Notes: a model not told the origin generated them from the letters alone. A stretch of DNA of 64,000 nt from Macrocybe gigantea (GCA_011319805.1 SJRY01000146.1:62001-126000); one strand, 5' to 3'. Shown: positions 12,486 to 23,543, numbered from the stretch's first letter. Translations and numbers: made by a program.

Positions 12486-12496
12486 AGGCTTAATAT
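12486..12496 (-). promoter_or_regulatory. putative self-priming primer-binding site, copy A
   Basis: Plus-strand AGGCTTAATAT here reads ATATTAAGCCT on the element's own strand, two nt inside the 5' LTR. It is exactly complementary to AGGCTTAATAT inside the LTR (element strand; plus-strand coordinates 12574-12584). Copies B and C keep the same pair. Confidence 0.8.
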
Positions 12497-12498
12497 CT

Positions 12499-12790
12499 TG
12501 TTAGGCTAGATGAATCTCAGAAGGACTCGGGCCGACTAAGTGCAAGAGTGGTCTTGAGATGATGGCAAAAGGAATATTAAGCCTAGCGCTACTGGTACAT
12601 CTGGGAGTCCTTATATACATTACAGTACTCGAGCATGGACCATGGGCTGTGCAATGCTGTGGACTGCGGATGAGTAAGACTGGAAGGAGATGACTCAATG
12701 GCTGCGCGCTGCGCAGCATGATGGGGGAGATAAGGGATGTGGGAAAGATAAGATAAGAAAATGAATAGTCCTTTGGGCGACATCTGTAAC
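12499..12790 (-). repeat. 5' LTR of chromovirus copy A (28-bp deletion)
   Basis: A 292-bp LTR. Relative to the 3' LTR it lacks about 28 bp between short GATGACTC direct repeats, as expected of slippage after insertion. A TATA-like sequence lies near 12612-12619. The terminal A at the outer end is not conserved. Confidence 0.9.
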
Positions 12791-12899
12791 TGTAAGAGAT
12801 TGAAGCAATGTTAGATCAGTCAGATACTGCTGCATGTCAGCCATTTTTGCCACCTATCTTCAAGTACATAGCATGTACTAATGAAAATAATTAGCATTA

Positions 12900-15240
12900 T
12901 TGAGCAGGAGTATAATGAGACATACCACATCCAACATATAGTCCATGGAGTGTATGGACAAACCCAAAATCACCAATAACCAGCGGCCATATGGAGGTGA
13001 TGCCCACATCTCCCAGGCTGAGCATTGGTGGCATCCTTGTTGAAGCAAAAATGCTTCTCTGCTTTTGGAGTTTCTAAAATGGCTGTGATGAATGTGATGT
13101 ACACTATGACATTAATGCAGAGCAACTTGCCTGTTTGGCATCCCATTCACTGATGAGAGCAGCATTGGCTGAGTTTCCTGCCATTGTAGGGCTACTAGTG
13201 CCAATCCACCAAGCGCTTCATTCAATACCAGATCCAGGTGCTGTATCCTTCTCTAGTTTAAGCACTGCTGAAAGTTCCTGCAGAAGCTCGTGATGGAGTT
13301 GTGTTGTCCATGGAATGATGGAATCCAATTGTTTTGTACTAGTGCGAAGGCCCAGTGCTGCTTGATGTGTTTGATGTTTACATCACACAGTAACTATTGG
13401 TGAGAAATTGAGCTGCTGTACAGAAAGATGTCCAAGACCCAGCGGCTTGCTCGAATAGTCCCTAGCATGAACATTAGGTAACTTGATTGACTTTCTTATG
13501 TCTTGAATGCTGGTATGTTCACTTGCAATGGCAGTGCTATCATCTGTGGTCTCCAAGCAAAGTCGATTTCTATAAATTATCATCAGTACCTCCACCCTGC
13601 ATAGAGAGACCAAGTATTTACACAATTTTTGCTCAAATGGAGCCAGGGCAGGAATGGCATGAGATTGGAAAGGAGGTCTTGGTAGATGTATAGAAGTGTG
13701 ATATAGCCTTCAATCAGAATACAAGTTATATTCAAGGCTTTTTGTGACAGACAATATTGTGTTGTTGGATATTAGCAAGCTGCAAGAAATGCTTGCCATT
13801 GGTCCAAAAAGTAACAGGCATGAAGAACCATCAGCAACCATTCTGAGTGTGAGATGTGCCAGTTCTGATATGCATTGACCAAGTCTCTGAATATGAACAA
13901 ATACACAACCAGGCCCACCCAGTCTGGATGGTGTTCAGTGATGTATTCCAATACTCCTACAGAGAAAAGGCATGCAGCAGCATTGTCATCTTGTTGGTCA
14001 ATGTTCAAAACATCGCATTTGAATAGTGGGCCTCTGTCTTCATAGATTTGAAGCACTTGTTTGTATAATGAAACATAGTTTCCTAGTACAAGACACCGAG
14101 CTCCAGAGAAAAGATTATTGTGGTACATCTTCAAAGCATGTTTCAAATCTTGAACAACCGTCAGAGATTGATCATGGATCTTAATAACAGTGACCTTGGT
14201 ATCAGGTTCGCCCATGTGAGGATTGGGAATGATGTATTCAATTCTAGCATCTGCACTGGCTATGAGAAGTGCCTGAACAGAGTGCTCTACTTCTGTTCCA
14301 TCACAGGCATAGGATACAATCTTGACTCCTCAGTCCAGTAAGCCATGCACAAGCTCTTGTAGATAGGAAAACAATGCCATGGCTCTGAGATTTTCAGCTA
14401 TAGGGAGTGCTGCAATGATAATGGGTGAAACCTTAGGAATAGGGATAGAAAGACACTACAGGCGCAACTTCAGGCAAGATTAGCAAGTTGAATGTCGGAT
14501 ACTGTGATTCTGATAGGCATACCTTTGTTGCTTTCCATTGCCTGGCCTCAGCGAGAATTTCCCTCATATCGGTGACATCTGCAACTTGAAGCGGGCCATT
14601 GGTGCTGCCAACAAGGAAGTATGACTCTTCATTGGCATCCCAGGACAATCGCAGAGTGCTGAAGAGCTTGGTATCATCACAGCTTAAACCCACAGGCCCA
14701 TGATAATCAAGAGAATTCAGGTGAGTCAAGACCAAATTGTAGGTTTGGTCACATATTTTCATTGGAAATTTCAGCTTTCTGGATTCTTTGTCTCTGTGGG
14801 ATGTCTTTGTGAATCAGTGGCGACTGAGTTCATCTTGAAGCCACCTACCAGAAACTGTGTTCACTTCTTCCTGGTAGGTGTTCGATTAAGGTACGGTATG
14901 CCCATTGCACAGGATAGCTGCCCTCCAAGTGTCAAGCTGTTTGGCATCTACTTCAAAAGTCCCATTACGAAGAGCATCCCAAGCATGGCGTGAAGATTTG
15001 GCTGAGTGGCTGGTGCCTTCGCCAGGTTTGCTGCACTTTGCAGAAGGTTGGCTATCGTCTGTCTCATATGAACTGTCACTTTCGCAGGACATGAAGGGTT
15101 GTTTTGATAGTAACATGGCGCATTCTGGTACAGACTCATTGGATAGATGGGTTTTATGAGGTGAAGTAGTGAGCCTATGCTCTTCGTCCAGGATGATTGG
15201 TTCTGACACAGATTCAGTGGTGCTGTGAGAATTCGACCCT
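12900..15240 (-). pseudogene. decayed transposase-like gene (Agaricomycete dispersed family)
   Basis: Minus-strand blocks in order: 15209-14886 (Ser-rich N-terminal part), 14762-14433, about 14420-14216 (SYACDGTEVE) and 14215-13772 (VVQDLKHALKMYHNNLFSGARCLVLGN, then WVGLVVYLFIFRDLVNAYQN). Weak remains continue to about 12900. Frames are broken by stops and may include introns. I recall this arrangement from a repeated Agaricomycete protein family. Conserved DGTE and QDxKHALK blocks resemble the RNase H-like core of P-element/THAP-type transposases, but that link is inference. Confidence 0.5.
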
Positions 15241-15679
15241 TGCTTGGCTAGGATTTCCTTTATTCAAAATGAATGGCAGAAATGTTTTGCTGACAATCAG
15301 CTGTCATTTTAAATCGTTTTCTTTCAACTTTTCATGAGCAATATGTATCCTGTCTGAATTCACAGTCAAATTTAAAATTTGTACATATGTTGTGCACATG
15401 TTTCTGATACTTTTCAGCACTTTTAATTTTATACGTATCCTCATGATCATTGCAACCGCACCTCATGATCATGTCTGTCATTGTCATGATAGTGGTTCGG
15501 CGCAAGGCCTGCAAAAAAAGTGTGACGTGAAAAGTGGACTTTCCTGATTTAGATGTAGCTCCACGTATCATTTCTCTTATCTCATCAATCGATTCAATGT
15601 TCCGGAGGTCTACACTATATGGATTGTAAGGATAAATTATTAATGTCTTTTGTAAAGGAGAGCAGCGCTTGCCCATTCT

Positions 15680-16205
15680 GCCTGCAGAGCAGGCAGTTTG
15701 GAGATATTCACAATACGATGTGTCGACGTGACACGATAAATTGGATTAGTCAGCAGATTGATCGTATTCTGGCCGCCCTCGCTCTTCGTTCACTTAGATA
15801 CTCATGCACAAGCATACAGAAAACGAAACTGAGTTTGATTATGAAGTATTAGCCCAATACCTTCAAATCCTTCGGAATGGATTTTCTCTCTTGGTCCTCA
15901 AACTCGAGATATCAGAGGATAAAGGTCTTCGGAACACAGTTTTGGGTGATTGAACACCGATAACAAAAATCCATACTGAACATTTTCTTCTACGGTACAT
16001 TTAGAGTTATTTCGGTCACTCCAACATTTTACAAAAATGCCTGTATGATGCTGCGCAAACTCTGGGCAACTCGCCATGCATGCGTCGGAGTTTCAATTGG
16101 CAGGCGGTTGCGCCGCACCAATGATAGCCAGGTCATGATCATGAGTATCACGTGAGCATACCATGACTTCATGTGATCGCAAACGCTGGTCATCCCATAC
16201 ACACT
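15680..16205. other. intergenic region upstream of the 798-codon gene
   Basis: No gene is supported on either strand. A minus-strand frame at 15332-15676 (114 codons) just to the left has no recognisable domain. The stretch probably holds the promoter of the plus-strand gene that starts at 16206. I see no clear TATA box. Confidence 0.5.
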
Positions 16206-18602
16206 ATGAGCCTCCCCGAGAAGAGATTAGAATCATCTCCGTTTACGTTTGCAGTGCCGCGCCTTCGCTTCAAGGAAGTATACGAGGCCATCCCAAACGT
16301 ATTCCATGGCCTTTCCTTTTCTATTCCCCTTGCCTATGGTCGGCATTCAAGGACCGTCGACGTAAATGGCGTTTGGTACGAACTATGGTCACCAAACACA
16401 TCAAAGAAAGAGTTCTATCCCGGCCTCCCTTTTCGAGGAGAAGTCCCTCTCGCTTACCACCGTGACAGCACCTTTGTCTTCGCCGATGGACGATTAGGAC
16501 CTCACGATTGGACGTTACATCCGCAGCATTTCTCGCAAAGGTATCCTTGGCTTCCATTCTGTCACTCTCCCCCGATTTCATTCAAGGATTGGCGGAGTCT
16601 TGCGCCCGAGCTGGTGTGCCTGCCGTGCGTCTGGGTACACTCGGGATCAAATCCAGGACAGGGCAAAATTTATGTGAAATACCTGCAAGCCTTGGAGCGA
16701 CGTGCCGAGTCACTGCTTTCTGCAGTTGAATTCTATAAACTTCCCAACGCCTTAGCCAAGAGACCGCAGACTGATCCGCAATTGGATTCAGTTTTGCGTC
16801 GTCGTCCGAATTATCCCTCACGACAGCAGTTTCGCGCTTTCCGGGACCGCATGAGGTGGACATGGGGGGAATTGGTGGACGAGTTTGCTGCTATTCAGCG
16901 AGGCCTCAGAGAAATGGAAGCGTGGCTTACGATGATGAAACACTGGCATCTCCGCTACGACATCGATCCGAAAAATCCGCCTGCCTCGATCCAGACCCCC
17001 AACGAAAGCCGGATTGGAGTCTGGATCAATGGGGCTCAGGCATTGGATGGGCATTGGCTTCTCAGAACGGGTGTCATCCCCGTCTACGTCGTCCATCGTT
17101 ACCGCGAGAATTTAGATTATCCGGCCTCCCGAGAATTTGAAGCCACCGTACGCGATCGGCGCCCAGCTACATGCTTCCGGGATTTTATTGACAATACACC
17201 CCTTGAACACCTCAATTCCCCTTCATCAAACAAATATCTTCACATATTGGGAAAAGAGGTTACAAAGCTACGTCCAATTTATCAACATCGGCCTACGCCG
17301 CAGCCGACGGTGACTTGGGAGGATGCAACGCGTTCTTCATCATGGGCGGAGGACGTTTGGGTTACTCCGGCCCATCATGATCAAGGGGGACATTTGGCGA
17401 GTTCGGATCCGTGGGGGCCGCCGCAGCTTGATGGCTCGAACTCGAAGCAGGATGTTGCCGCGACTCGGACGAAGATCAAAGAAGAGCTGATTGTCGAAGG
17501 CGAGACGTCATTCTGGAGGCCGCCGCCGGTTGTTTACGGCCCTGAGATGAAACGGAGAGCAAATGGGAAAAAGAAGAAGACACCATGGGTGCGTTTCTAC
17601 GAAGTCGATAATCCGGGAATACATGGCGTCGAAAGTGACACCGTGATGTTGTGCAAATCTGGTTCTGGTGACATCTCCGACGATGATTCTGATGAGGAGA
17701 TTTCCATATACTGGGACCGTCATTGCCATCGCCGATTAGCCTTCGCGACACCATGGTCTAAATCTGCTGCTGATCAAAGCGATCGTATCCATTATAACAA
17801 GGATCTCTTTGGTATACCACTGCCTTCAATCACGTACTGGGTTAACCTGGGAGGAAATAACTATCGAAGATTACCCTCGTCAACCTGGGCCTATCCACGA
17901 CCGCACCCTGAGTCTAGGGAGCAAGTCGGATCACAACCATCTGTGGACGAATGCCGTCCAACGTCAACCAATGGTCCTTCTCGCGTACACGCAAGTGACA
18001 TTTCCAGTGACCCTGTGGACAAGGAGGGATTCTCGATCGCGAGCACTATTACGGATGCGGAATGCCTCAAGTCCGATCCCTCTCGGACCGAAAGCTGCCA
18101 CACGCAAACGGATCCTAGCTCCTATCCTCCCGCTGACCGCAACACTGCCCCCGCGCGGAAAGATTACGGAAATTTACCTGATTCAGGCAACGAACGGACA
18201 ACAGAGGAGGTGCCCTGCACGCATGGGAGCCACAGTTGCCTTCCCGCAAATAGCGCGAATCAAATCCCCCGGCCGCAAGACGACGTTTCTATGCCTGCGA
18301 CCGTCGATGAAGAACAGCTGGATTGGAGTATCGATGAGGACCCCTCGCCACAGTTTGCGAATACGTCTCTAAATCAGCTGGATGAAGGACCTGCTCATGA
18401 GGACTGTATGACGATCGATCCACTAGAGGTCGAGAATGGTGCGGCGAATTCTGCGCTATTAATTTCCATCGGAAATGAAACAACGATGGATACGAACATC
18501 AACGCGGTAATTCCCGATGCCTTGGTCACTCGGCGTAAGGATGGTCATTTGGACGTCATGATCCCAGCAAACGAGTTGGATGACAATAGCCAAGGTGATT
18601 AA
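16206..18602 (+). CDS. unknown basidiomycete protein, 798 codons, intact
   Basis: This is the longest unbroken frame in the window, intronless, ending TAA at 18600-18602. I chose ATG 16206 (MSLPEKRLESSPFTF) because the frame upstream to 16173 has no ATG. The N-terminal 380 residues look globular (VWINGAQALDGHWLLRTGVIPVYVV near 280-305). The middle has a basic patch (KRRANGKKKKTPW) and an acidic patch (ISDDDSDEE). The last 220 residues are Ser/Pro/Asp-rich and probably disordered. I recall similar proteins as multi-copy families in Agaricomycetes but know no function. GC content is higher than in the flanking repeats, and no stops interrupt it, so it is probably a host gene or a recently amplified one. 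The plus-strand gene at 18802 follows 200 bp downstream. Confidence 0.75.
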   Translation: MSLPEKRLESSPFTFAVPRLRFKEVYEAIPNVFHGLSFSIPLAYGRHSRTVDVNGVWYELWSPNTSKKEFYPGLPFRGEVPLAYHRDSTFVFADGRLGPHDWTLHPQHFSQRYPWLPFCHSPPISFKDWRSLAPELVCLPCVWVHSGSNPGQGKIYVKYLQALERRAESLLSAVEFYKLPNALAKRPQTDPQLDSVLRRRPNYPSRQQFRAFRDRMRWTWGELVDEFAAIQRGLREMEAWLTMMKHWHLRYDIDPKNPPASIQTPNESRIGVWINGAQALDGHWLLRTGVIPVYVVHRYRENLDYPASREFEATVRDRRPATCFRDFIDNTPLEHLNSPSSNKYLHILGKEVTKLRPIYQHRPTPQPTVTWEDATRSSSWAEDVWVTPAHHDQGGHLASSDPWGPPQLDGSNSKQDVAATRTKIKEELIVEGETSFWRPPPVVYGPEMKRRANGKKKKTPWVRFYEVDNPGIHGVESDTVMLCKSGSGDISDDDSDEEISIYWDRHCHRRLAFATPWSKSAADQSDRIHYNKDLFGIPLPSITYWVNLGGNNYRRLPSSTWAYPRPHPESREQVGSQPSVDECRPTSTNGPSRVHASDISSDPVDKEGFSIASTITDAECLKSDPSRTESCHTQTDPSSYPPADRNTAPARKDYGNLPDSGNERTTEEVPCTHGSHSCLPANSANQIPRPQDDVSMPATVDEEQLDWSIDEDPSPQFANTSLNQLDEGPAHEDCMTIDPLEVENGAANSALLISIGNETTMDTNINAVIPDALVTRRKDGHLDVMIPANELDDNSQGD

Positions 18603-18801
18603 TCTATCTCGAAACGCTGAAGATTATTCGTGATATATATTAGGCTCTACGCTCACCACAGGCACTCGTGGCGCTGCTGTTAATCAACCAAACCAAGCCC
18701 ATCTCGCCGTTGATAAGCCCAGTTTTCCTGCAACGCCATGCTCCGGAGCTCCGCCAACGATTGTCGATACATGTACTCGGAACAGTGCATGTGAATTACA
18801 G

Positions 18802-19784
18802 ATGATGACGGCCGACGCGGACGACGTGGGGATCCCGCAGCCCATGGACGTCGACCTTCATCAGAGTATGATATTGTCCCTTTGGATCTACTGTTTTTCA
18901 AATATTTACCCTACCTTTGTTCAGTAGAACATCCGGTGACGTCTGTTGATCAGAAACAACATCCACCGTTCCGCACTTTGGATGAGCTCTCCATTCCTAG
19001 AGCCTCCGCTTTCGTTCACACATCTCATCAGACAATCAGCACTGCCAGGTCGATGGTAGAATTCTTTGCGGCCCTTTGCGTGACTCATGACATCTATCCC
19101 GAGCTTCAATCGCTTCATCGTGACCCACTACAACTGCATCCGAATGACAGCGATTTCAATTATATTCTAGAATTTCGTAATTCCGTTCATGCTATCATGG
19201 CTTACAAAATACTTTCCAAAACGATCCCTCCAGGCTCGCATTGGACATACGTCACGGAAGACGCCGCTGGACTTGTGGTGGTCGATGCCACGGACTCGTG
19301 GTCCGCAACTCCGCGGTCGAGTACGGAATTAACATTTTCGGCGGCGCGCACTGCTGTGAGTCTGCCAAACAATCAGCTGTCGACACATGCTTCCCAGAGG
19401 CCGGAGATCATCCAAGCAAATATTCCGGGAGCCGACCATCAACAACCGGCGCATGATGCTCCTGCGGTCAACTCATCAAATGCCCCAGTGCCAGGATGCG
19501 TGTCTATTTCTGTCCATGCCCAGCCAAGTGTCTCAGAAACACCCCGCGCGGTTTCGTCAGCTGATAATCGACCAGACCAGCGAGAGGAACGCAAGTCGAA
19601 GAAGATATCTAGGGGAGGCCGTCGACTAATAATAACCAATCGCTTCAAGATGCCGTTTTGGGATATCGTGGACAAAGTCCCTCCAGAGCAACTTGCTGCA
19701 ACTTGCACCGCTGAAGAACTGCAATACATTGAAGCAAAGATGAGAGAACGGCAGCGGAAAAGGGGAGTTTCAATGTCACAATAA
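18802..19784 (+). CDS. unknown protein, two exons
   Basis: Exon 1 (18802-18865) starts ATGATGACGGCC. An intron of 59 nt (18866-18924; GTATGA to TTCAG) links it in frame to exon 2 (18925-19784), giving about 307 residues. The middle is Ser/Pro-rich. The C-terminus is basic and helical (KSKKISRGGRRLIITNRFKMP, then PEQLAATCTAEELQYIEAKMRERQRKR). Splicing removes the in-frame ambiguity at the start; a second ATG at 18805 is equally possible. It is codirectional with the 16206 gene and may be functionally paired with it. No family is recognised. Confidence 0.6.
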
Positions 19785-19799
19785 ATACTCATGCATGAT

Positions 19800-20076
19800 T
19801 TATTTCAACCGCGAGGGAGTGATCATGAATTGCCGACGATCGAGTGTAGCATGTGTTTAAACGTGCCTTCTATGCATATGGGTCTGTTGAATCTTATCGT
19901 CCTCAAGTACATCTAGTTGGCCATGGGTGGCATGTGGAGCAATGATCATACAAGCCGTCATCTAATCATTAGATGTTGGACTGCAGGTGCATCAACAGCA
20001 CGTGACCTGTGACACATTGCAAACGGTTCCCACGTTCCAAGACCTTGCCTCCTCACCCTGTACACGTCGCGCGAGG
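19800..20076. other. intergenic, nothing recognised
   Basis: No open frame or repeat of note between the end of the 18802 gene and the degenerate repeat group that starts near 20077. Confidence 0.5.
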
Positions 20077-20360
20077 ATCATGGATGCACACCTATGCAGT
20101 CATGGTTTATAAACCCGGGTGCGCAAGGGCGTGATTTCTCCAGTGCAAGCCACCAGTCAATTGGCCGTTAACGTTGCGCCATGTTCATGGATGCACTGTT
20201 ATGCGACCATGATTCATCGGCAATATACTAGCCTTTTTCACTTCGCGATCGTCAAGAACACCATGGCCCGCGTCTGTGCCGATTATGGATGCACGATAAT
20301 GCAACCATGTCATGCAATGTTCACGGATGCACAGTTATGCAACTGTGATTCATCAGCAAG
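20077..20360 (+). repeat. four imperfect ~35-nt repeats (GGATGCAC...TTATGC)
   Basis: Variants of a unit containing ATGGATGCAC, then TATGC, then ACCATGATTCAT occur near 20077, 20181, 20280 and 20321. Spacing is about 100, 100 and 40 nt. A weak open frame (20119-20589) crosses them but shows no domain. The pattern could be a regulatory repeat cluster or a decayed minisatellite. From 20590 to 20906 nothing else is recognised. Confidence 0.45.
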
Positions 20361-20906
20361 ACGGTGGCTAAATTCTTCTGCACGTGGCGCTGGCGGCTCA
20401 GCTATATCTTTTCACATTGCTTGCGGTGTACCTCCAGGATCTTCACCCTCTTCTAGGGCTGCTTGCGCATTGTCTGCGCTCATTAGCTTGATGATGATGA
20501 CCTGGTCTTTCAGTCTGGAGCTTCATCGTTTCAGACGCCAGCGATCTGCAGTCATCATGCATTGTTTGCATGGCTCCTGTAGTTCATAGCCACCTTCATA
20601 GACGTATTGACATTCTAGATCGCTCCACCTTGTGCCTGTGCACTGCTTGCTCTCATCTTTTCGTGTTACGAACAAGACGGGAGTTAGAAGCATACATCGT
20701 GACCCCTGCATGCTCGATAAGCCGTCAGTGTCTCAAAATAAATGTTTGGCATCTTAGAAAATGAAACCCTCAAATTGCTGAACTGTGTATAGGCAACTGT
20801 TTCACTGCGATCGCAAGTGCTCACCGAAGAAAGTTTCAACAAGGCGACCACGTACAGTGAAATTACCAATCTGAGCATACAAGAGCAACGTATACAAGCA
20901 TCGGGA

Positions 20907-20914
20907 ACCATTGC
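20907..20914 (+). repeat. left 8-bp target site duplication ACCATTGC
   Basis: ACCATTGC immediately precedes the left inverted repeat at 20915 and recurs at 21964-21971 immediately after the right inverted repeat. Confidence 0.9.
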
Positions 20915-21963
20915 TACTGAACGCTATTCACCCAGCACTTTTGTCAATCACGTGATGTTCAGCACTTTCCGTGTGCCTGCCGAAGGCTTGCCAGTCCCTG
21001 GCCATCTCAGTTAATGGACGAGAAAAATGAGGAAGACAAGGGTGATGATAATATGACAAAAGAAAATTGTGCAGGGACAAACAACACACGTAGAGTAGAA
21101 TAAACCAGATTGTCTCATACATCAAGTGAAGCTGAAGGCCAGAACACATCTAAAGATGGATATCTCGGATATCAACACCTGTGCAAGCACCTCGTACATG
21201 CTGTTGGGCATCCTTCAACTGCATTCATTCGATGGCACACGAAACCTATTTATATACATCCTGAGCTGGTGGAAGACACCTGCAGCTGATAGAAATGCAG
21301 CTGAAATTGCCGAAAATGTGTACATTGAGCCACATGAGGCTGGAGGCATTAGTGATGGAGATGACAGCATCTTTTCAGGTGATCTGTGCATGCTGAGAGG
21401 AGGCGGGGGATGGCGAGATAACTTACCAGAGCACCAAAAACGACTGAACACTGGCACTGCTCCTGAGGTTGTCGATCTAATGATGGATTCCTCAGATGGG
21501 GAGACACAGAATGGTGTCTCTTTTCAGGGTTCATCACCTGGGTATGCAAGTGAGAGTGATGAAGAAGAGGTAAGATTGATTGACTTGAATAATAAGTATG
21601 ACCCAAGCTTACCTTTCATAGCTTGACTGCATTATCCATCATTTTGAACAGACAGGTCAAGTATGCGACAATACTTGGGCAGCAAGAGGAGATTGCATTG
21701 CTAGGAGGTGGATGCGGAATACAATGGACTATCAAGTGGCAGCCTCATGTCAGATTCAGAAACAATGAAAGAAACGAGCACTTACTGTAGGCTAAGGACT
21801 TGTAATCTCACACCACACCTGTGCAGCATGATATCATACTGAGTTTGTGCCTTGGTCGTCGCTGGCAGAAAGGCTTTGCCATTGATTTGACAAAAATTGA
21901 GGCACAAGAAAAGCACTGAACATCACGTGATTGACAAAAGTGCTGGGTGAATAGCGTTCAGTA
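20915..21963. mobile_element. 1,049-bp TIR element with 8-bp target duplication (non-autonomous, hAT- or KDZ-type)
   Basis: Both ends begin TACTGAACGC and share a perfect 48-bp terminal inverted repeat (20915-20962 and 21916-21963), continuing imperfectly to about 63 bp and containing CACGTG. The element is flanked by ACCATTGC on both sides. An 8-bp duplication fits hAT and also KDZ/Zisupton elements. The end does not fit the usual hAT YARNG start (it reads TACTG), so the superfamily is open. The interior holds only a 166-codon frame (21126-21626) without transposase motifs, so the element needs a transposase from elsewhere. Confidence 0.88.
21126..21626 (+). CDS. hypothetical 166-codon ORF inside the TIR element
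   Basis: An open frame with an acidic C-terminal half (GYASESDEEE near residue 145). No transposase, zinc finger or membrane segment is visible. It may be a captured host fragment or non-coding. Confidence 0.25.
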   Translation: MKLKARTHLKMDISDINTCASTSYMLLGILQLHSFDGTRNLFIYILSWWKTPAADRNAAEIAENVYIEPHEAGGISDGDDSIFSGDLCMLRGGGGWRDNLPEHQKRLNTGTAPEVVDLMMDSSDGETQNGVSFQGSSPGYASESDEEEVRLIDLNNKYDPSLPFIA

Positions 21964-21971
21964 ACCATTGC
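21964..21971 (+). repeat. right 8-bp target site duplication ACCATTGC
   Basis: Exact copy of 20907-20914, directly after the right terminal inverted repeat. Confidence 0.9.
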
Positions 21972-22029
21972 TGAAGGCAATTGAAGACTTAAGTTTATTT
22001 TTTCACCTCTTGAGGGGAGCGATGCCTAA

Positions 22030-22679
22030 ATATCATCTAGCATCAAGTCTTGATCGTCATCGGCGATCAGGCTTGGGGAAAACCACCCAAATGATACAAT
22101 ACATGGCGGTACAAATGAGGAAAGGATGGTCGGTTCAATGCCAGATGGCGGGAGATTCCTGGGGCCGCCATATGCAGGCATGAATGTGTTGTCTGTCTCT
22201 TCTTTGTCTGAGGAGTGGTTTGGCGGCATGCTGGGTGATCATTCCCGTCTCCTGGAGGAAGGAACTAGGTCCACGTTCAGCTCATCAGACCCGTCCGGAA
22301 TATCTGAGTCCTCTGAGGTGTCTGAACTGATGAGGATGACATCGTCCTGGTTGTTGAAGCTGTTGGGCTGCTGCTCCGAAAAATACCTGGTATTTTTCAT
22401 GAGCAGTCTTGCCTGTTTTGATTTTGCTGGCATTTTGCCCTTGTCATTTCACTTCTGCTTTGCAGGATGGATGGAATGTTGCATTTTGGAGGATTTGTGC
22501 TTCGAAGGGGGCTTTGATGGTGGTGGTGACCCGTCAGGAAGCGTGGGTGATTCCAGTGCTCAGTTCACGGTATTTTCAGCAGCCCCCTTTGCTGCTTGGG
22601 CTGCCTTTCGTGCTGCGATGGCGCTGAGCATGTCCTGCAGATCATTGCAGCCAGTTGATGGAATTTTTTGTAAAGGCAT
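22030..22679 (-). pseudogene. unknown gene divergent from TSR2-like gene, two in-frame TGA stops
   Basis: Minus-strand coding starts at ATG 22679 (MPLQKIPSTGCNDLQDML) and runs through an Ala-rich helix (AARKAAQAAKGAAEN) and a Ser/Pro/Lys region. It continues past two TGA codons into KSKQARLLMKNTRYF and an acidic segment (ISSDTSEDSDIPDGSDE). A frame change then leads to the piece 22229-22026. The start lies 73 bp from the divergent TSR2-like start at 22752, so the two share an intergenic promoter region. No function is recognised. Confidence 0.45.
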
Positions 22680-23119
22680 AAATAAAGCTCAACACTACAT
22701 AATGCAATCTTATCTTATCTACGCTGATACTTCCTTTTTTTCCCCTCGACCATGAGCGCCGCACAACAGAGCACTCCACCTCCGTCATCTGTTCTCTTTG
22801 CCAGAGGTGTCATTGTGCAATTGGCGATATGGCCCGCACTAAGGATTGTGGTGCAAGAGGGCTGGGGAGGCCGTGGTGCAGCTGAAAAATGCACATGGAT
22901 GGTGTCGTCGTCGTCACTGCATTTGAAGAACAGGACCCGCCCCCAGATGACCAATATGTCAAGGAAATGCTGCTTCAGATTCTGGCCAACAAATACAAAA
23001 CTATTGGAGGACGGCAGTGCCGAAAGCATCGCGTCGATATCGTGAAGCTGTGGGATGAGACGCCTGCGGGGAAGCAGGACTTGGTGCTGAGATTTGAGGA
23101 ATCGGCTGAAAAGGTCAAG

Positions 23120-23124
23120 GGCAA
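23120..23124 (+). repeat. target site duplication GGCAA, left of solo LTR
   Basis: GGCAA directly precedes the LTR and is repeated at 23539-23543, directly after it. Confidence 0.92.
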
Positions 23125-23538
23125 TGCTACGCAAAACCAATTCTGCGCACAGGTCACTCTAACTATCACTTAGAGATGAGAGGCGGGGATAAGAGTGCTA
23201 TTATAAGCCAGCTCGAAGCTGGGTTCTACTAGGTACAATTTAGGTATTTATACGTTATGACTACCGAGCATGGACCACGACTATGCTAGCCTCATGCTAC
23301 GTGAAACCCTGAACCCTCGTCTGTATGAGTCAGGCTCCGACTGCGCTCCATGCGTTGTCCTGCAGGTGCTGCGCAATAACCCTTCGTCCTAGTCAGCGCT
23401 GACACGTCGTTGTCATAGGGTTTCTTCGAGTCACCGCATTGTATCTTGTTTGTCACGTCACGTCTGTCACGTGTTCATCATGTGGCTTTTGAGTCACGTG
23501 CCTGTCGTCAAGATAACGATTAGCCTGGAATCGTAACA
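23125..23538 (-). repeat. solo LTR, copia-type family
   Basis: A 414-bp sequence reading TGTTACGATTCC to TGCGTAGCA on the minus strand (TG to CA), flanked by GGCAA. It is homologous to the LTR at the head of the copia element (48739 onward) and to the solo LTR at 33826-34169. A solo LTR normally forms by recombination between the two LTRs of a full element. A TATA-like TATAAAT (minus strand) lies near 23249-23255. Confidence 0.92.
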
Positions 23539-23543
23539 GGCAA
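23539..23543 (+). repeat. target site duplication GGCAA, right of solo LTR
   Basis: Exact copy of 23120-23124. Confidence 0.92.

Larger units (their letters stand above)
6771..12790 (-). mobile_element. Ty3/gypsy chromovirus, copy A (defective)
   Basis: The element is bounded by related LTRs at 12499-12790 (5') and 6771-7090 (3') and lies on the minus strand. The order is 5' LTR, primer-binding site, ORF1, gag with CCHC knuckles, RT, RNase H, integrase, chromodomain, ORF4, polypurine tract, 3' LTR. A deletion of about 475 bp relative to copies B and C (junction near 10573) removes the protease. Many frames are closed by TGA where copy C reads CGA. No clear 5-bp target duplication is visible: flanks are ATAAC on the left and TGTAA on the right. 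Confidence 0.93.

Noticed and set aside
16173..16205. Earlier start for the 798-codon gene at 16173
   Set aside because: That codon is GTG; the first ATG in frame is 16206.
21968..22183. Plus-strand frame with GLGKTTQMIQYM, resembling a helicase Walker A motif
   Set aside because: It lies antisense to a coding-like minus-strand frame and has no other helicase motif around it. Most likely chance.
22752..23045. Separate 97-codon gene at the TSR2 start
   Set aside because: It is the TSR2 N-terminus read past a frameshift; the true family sequence moves to the next frame near 22893.
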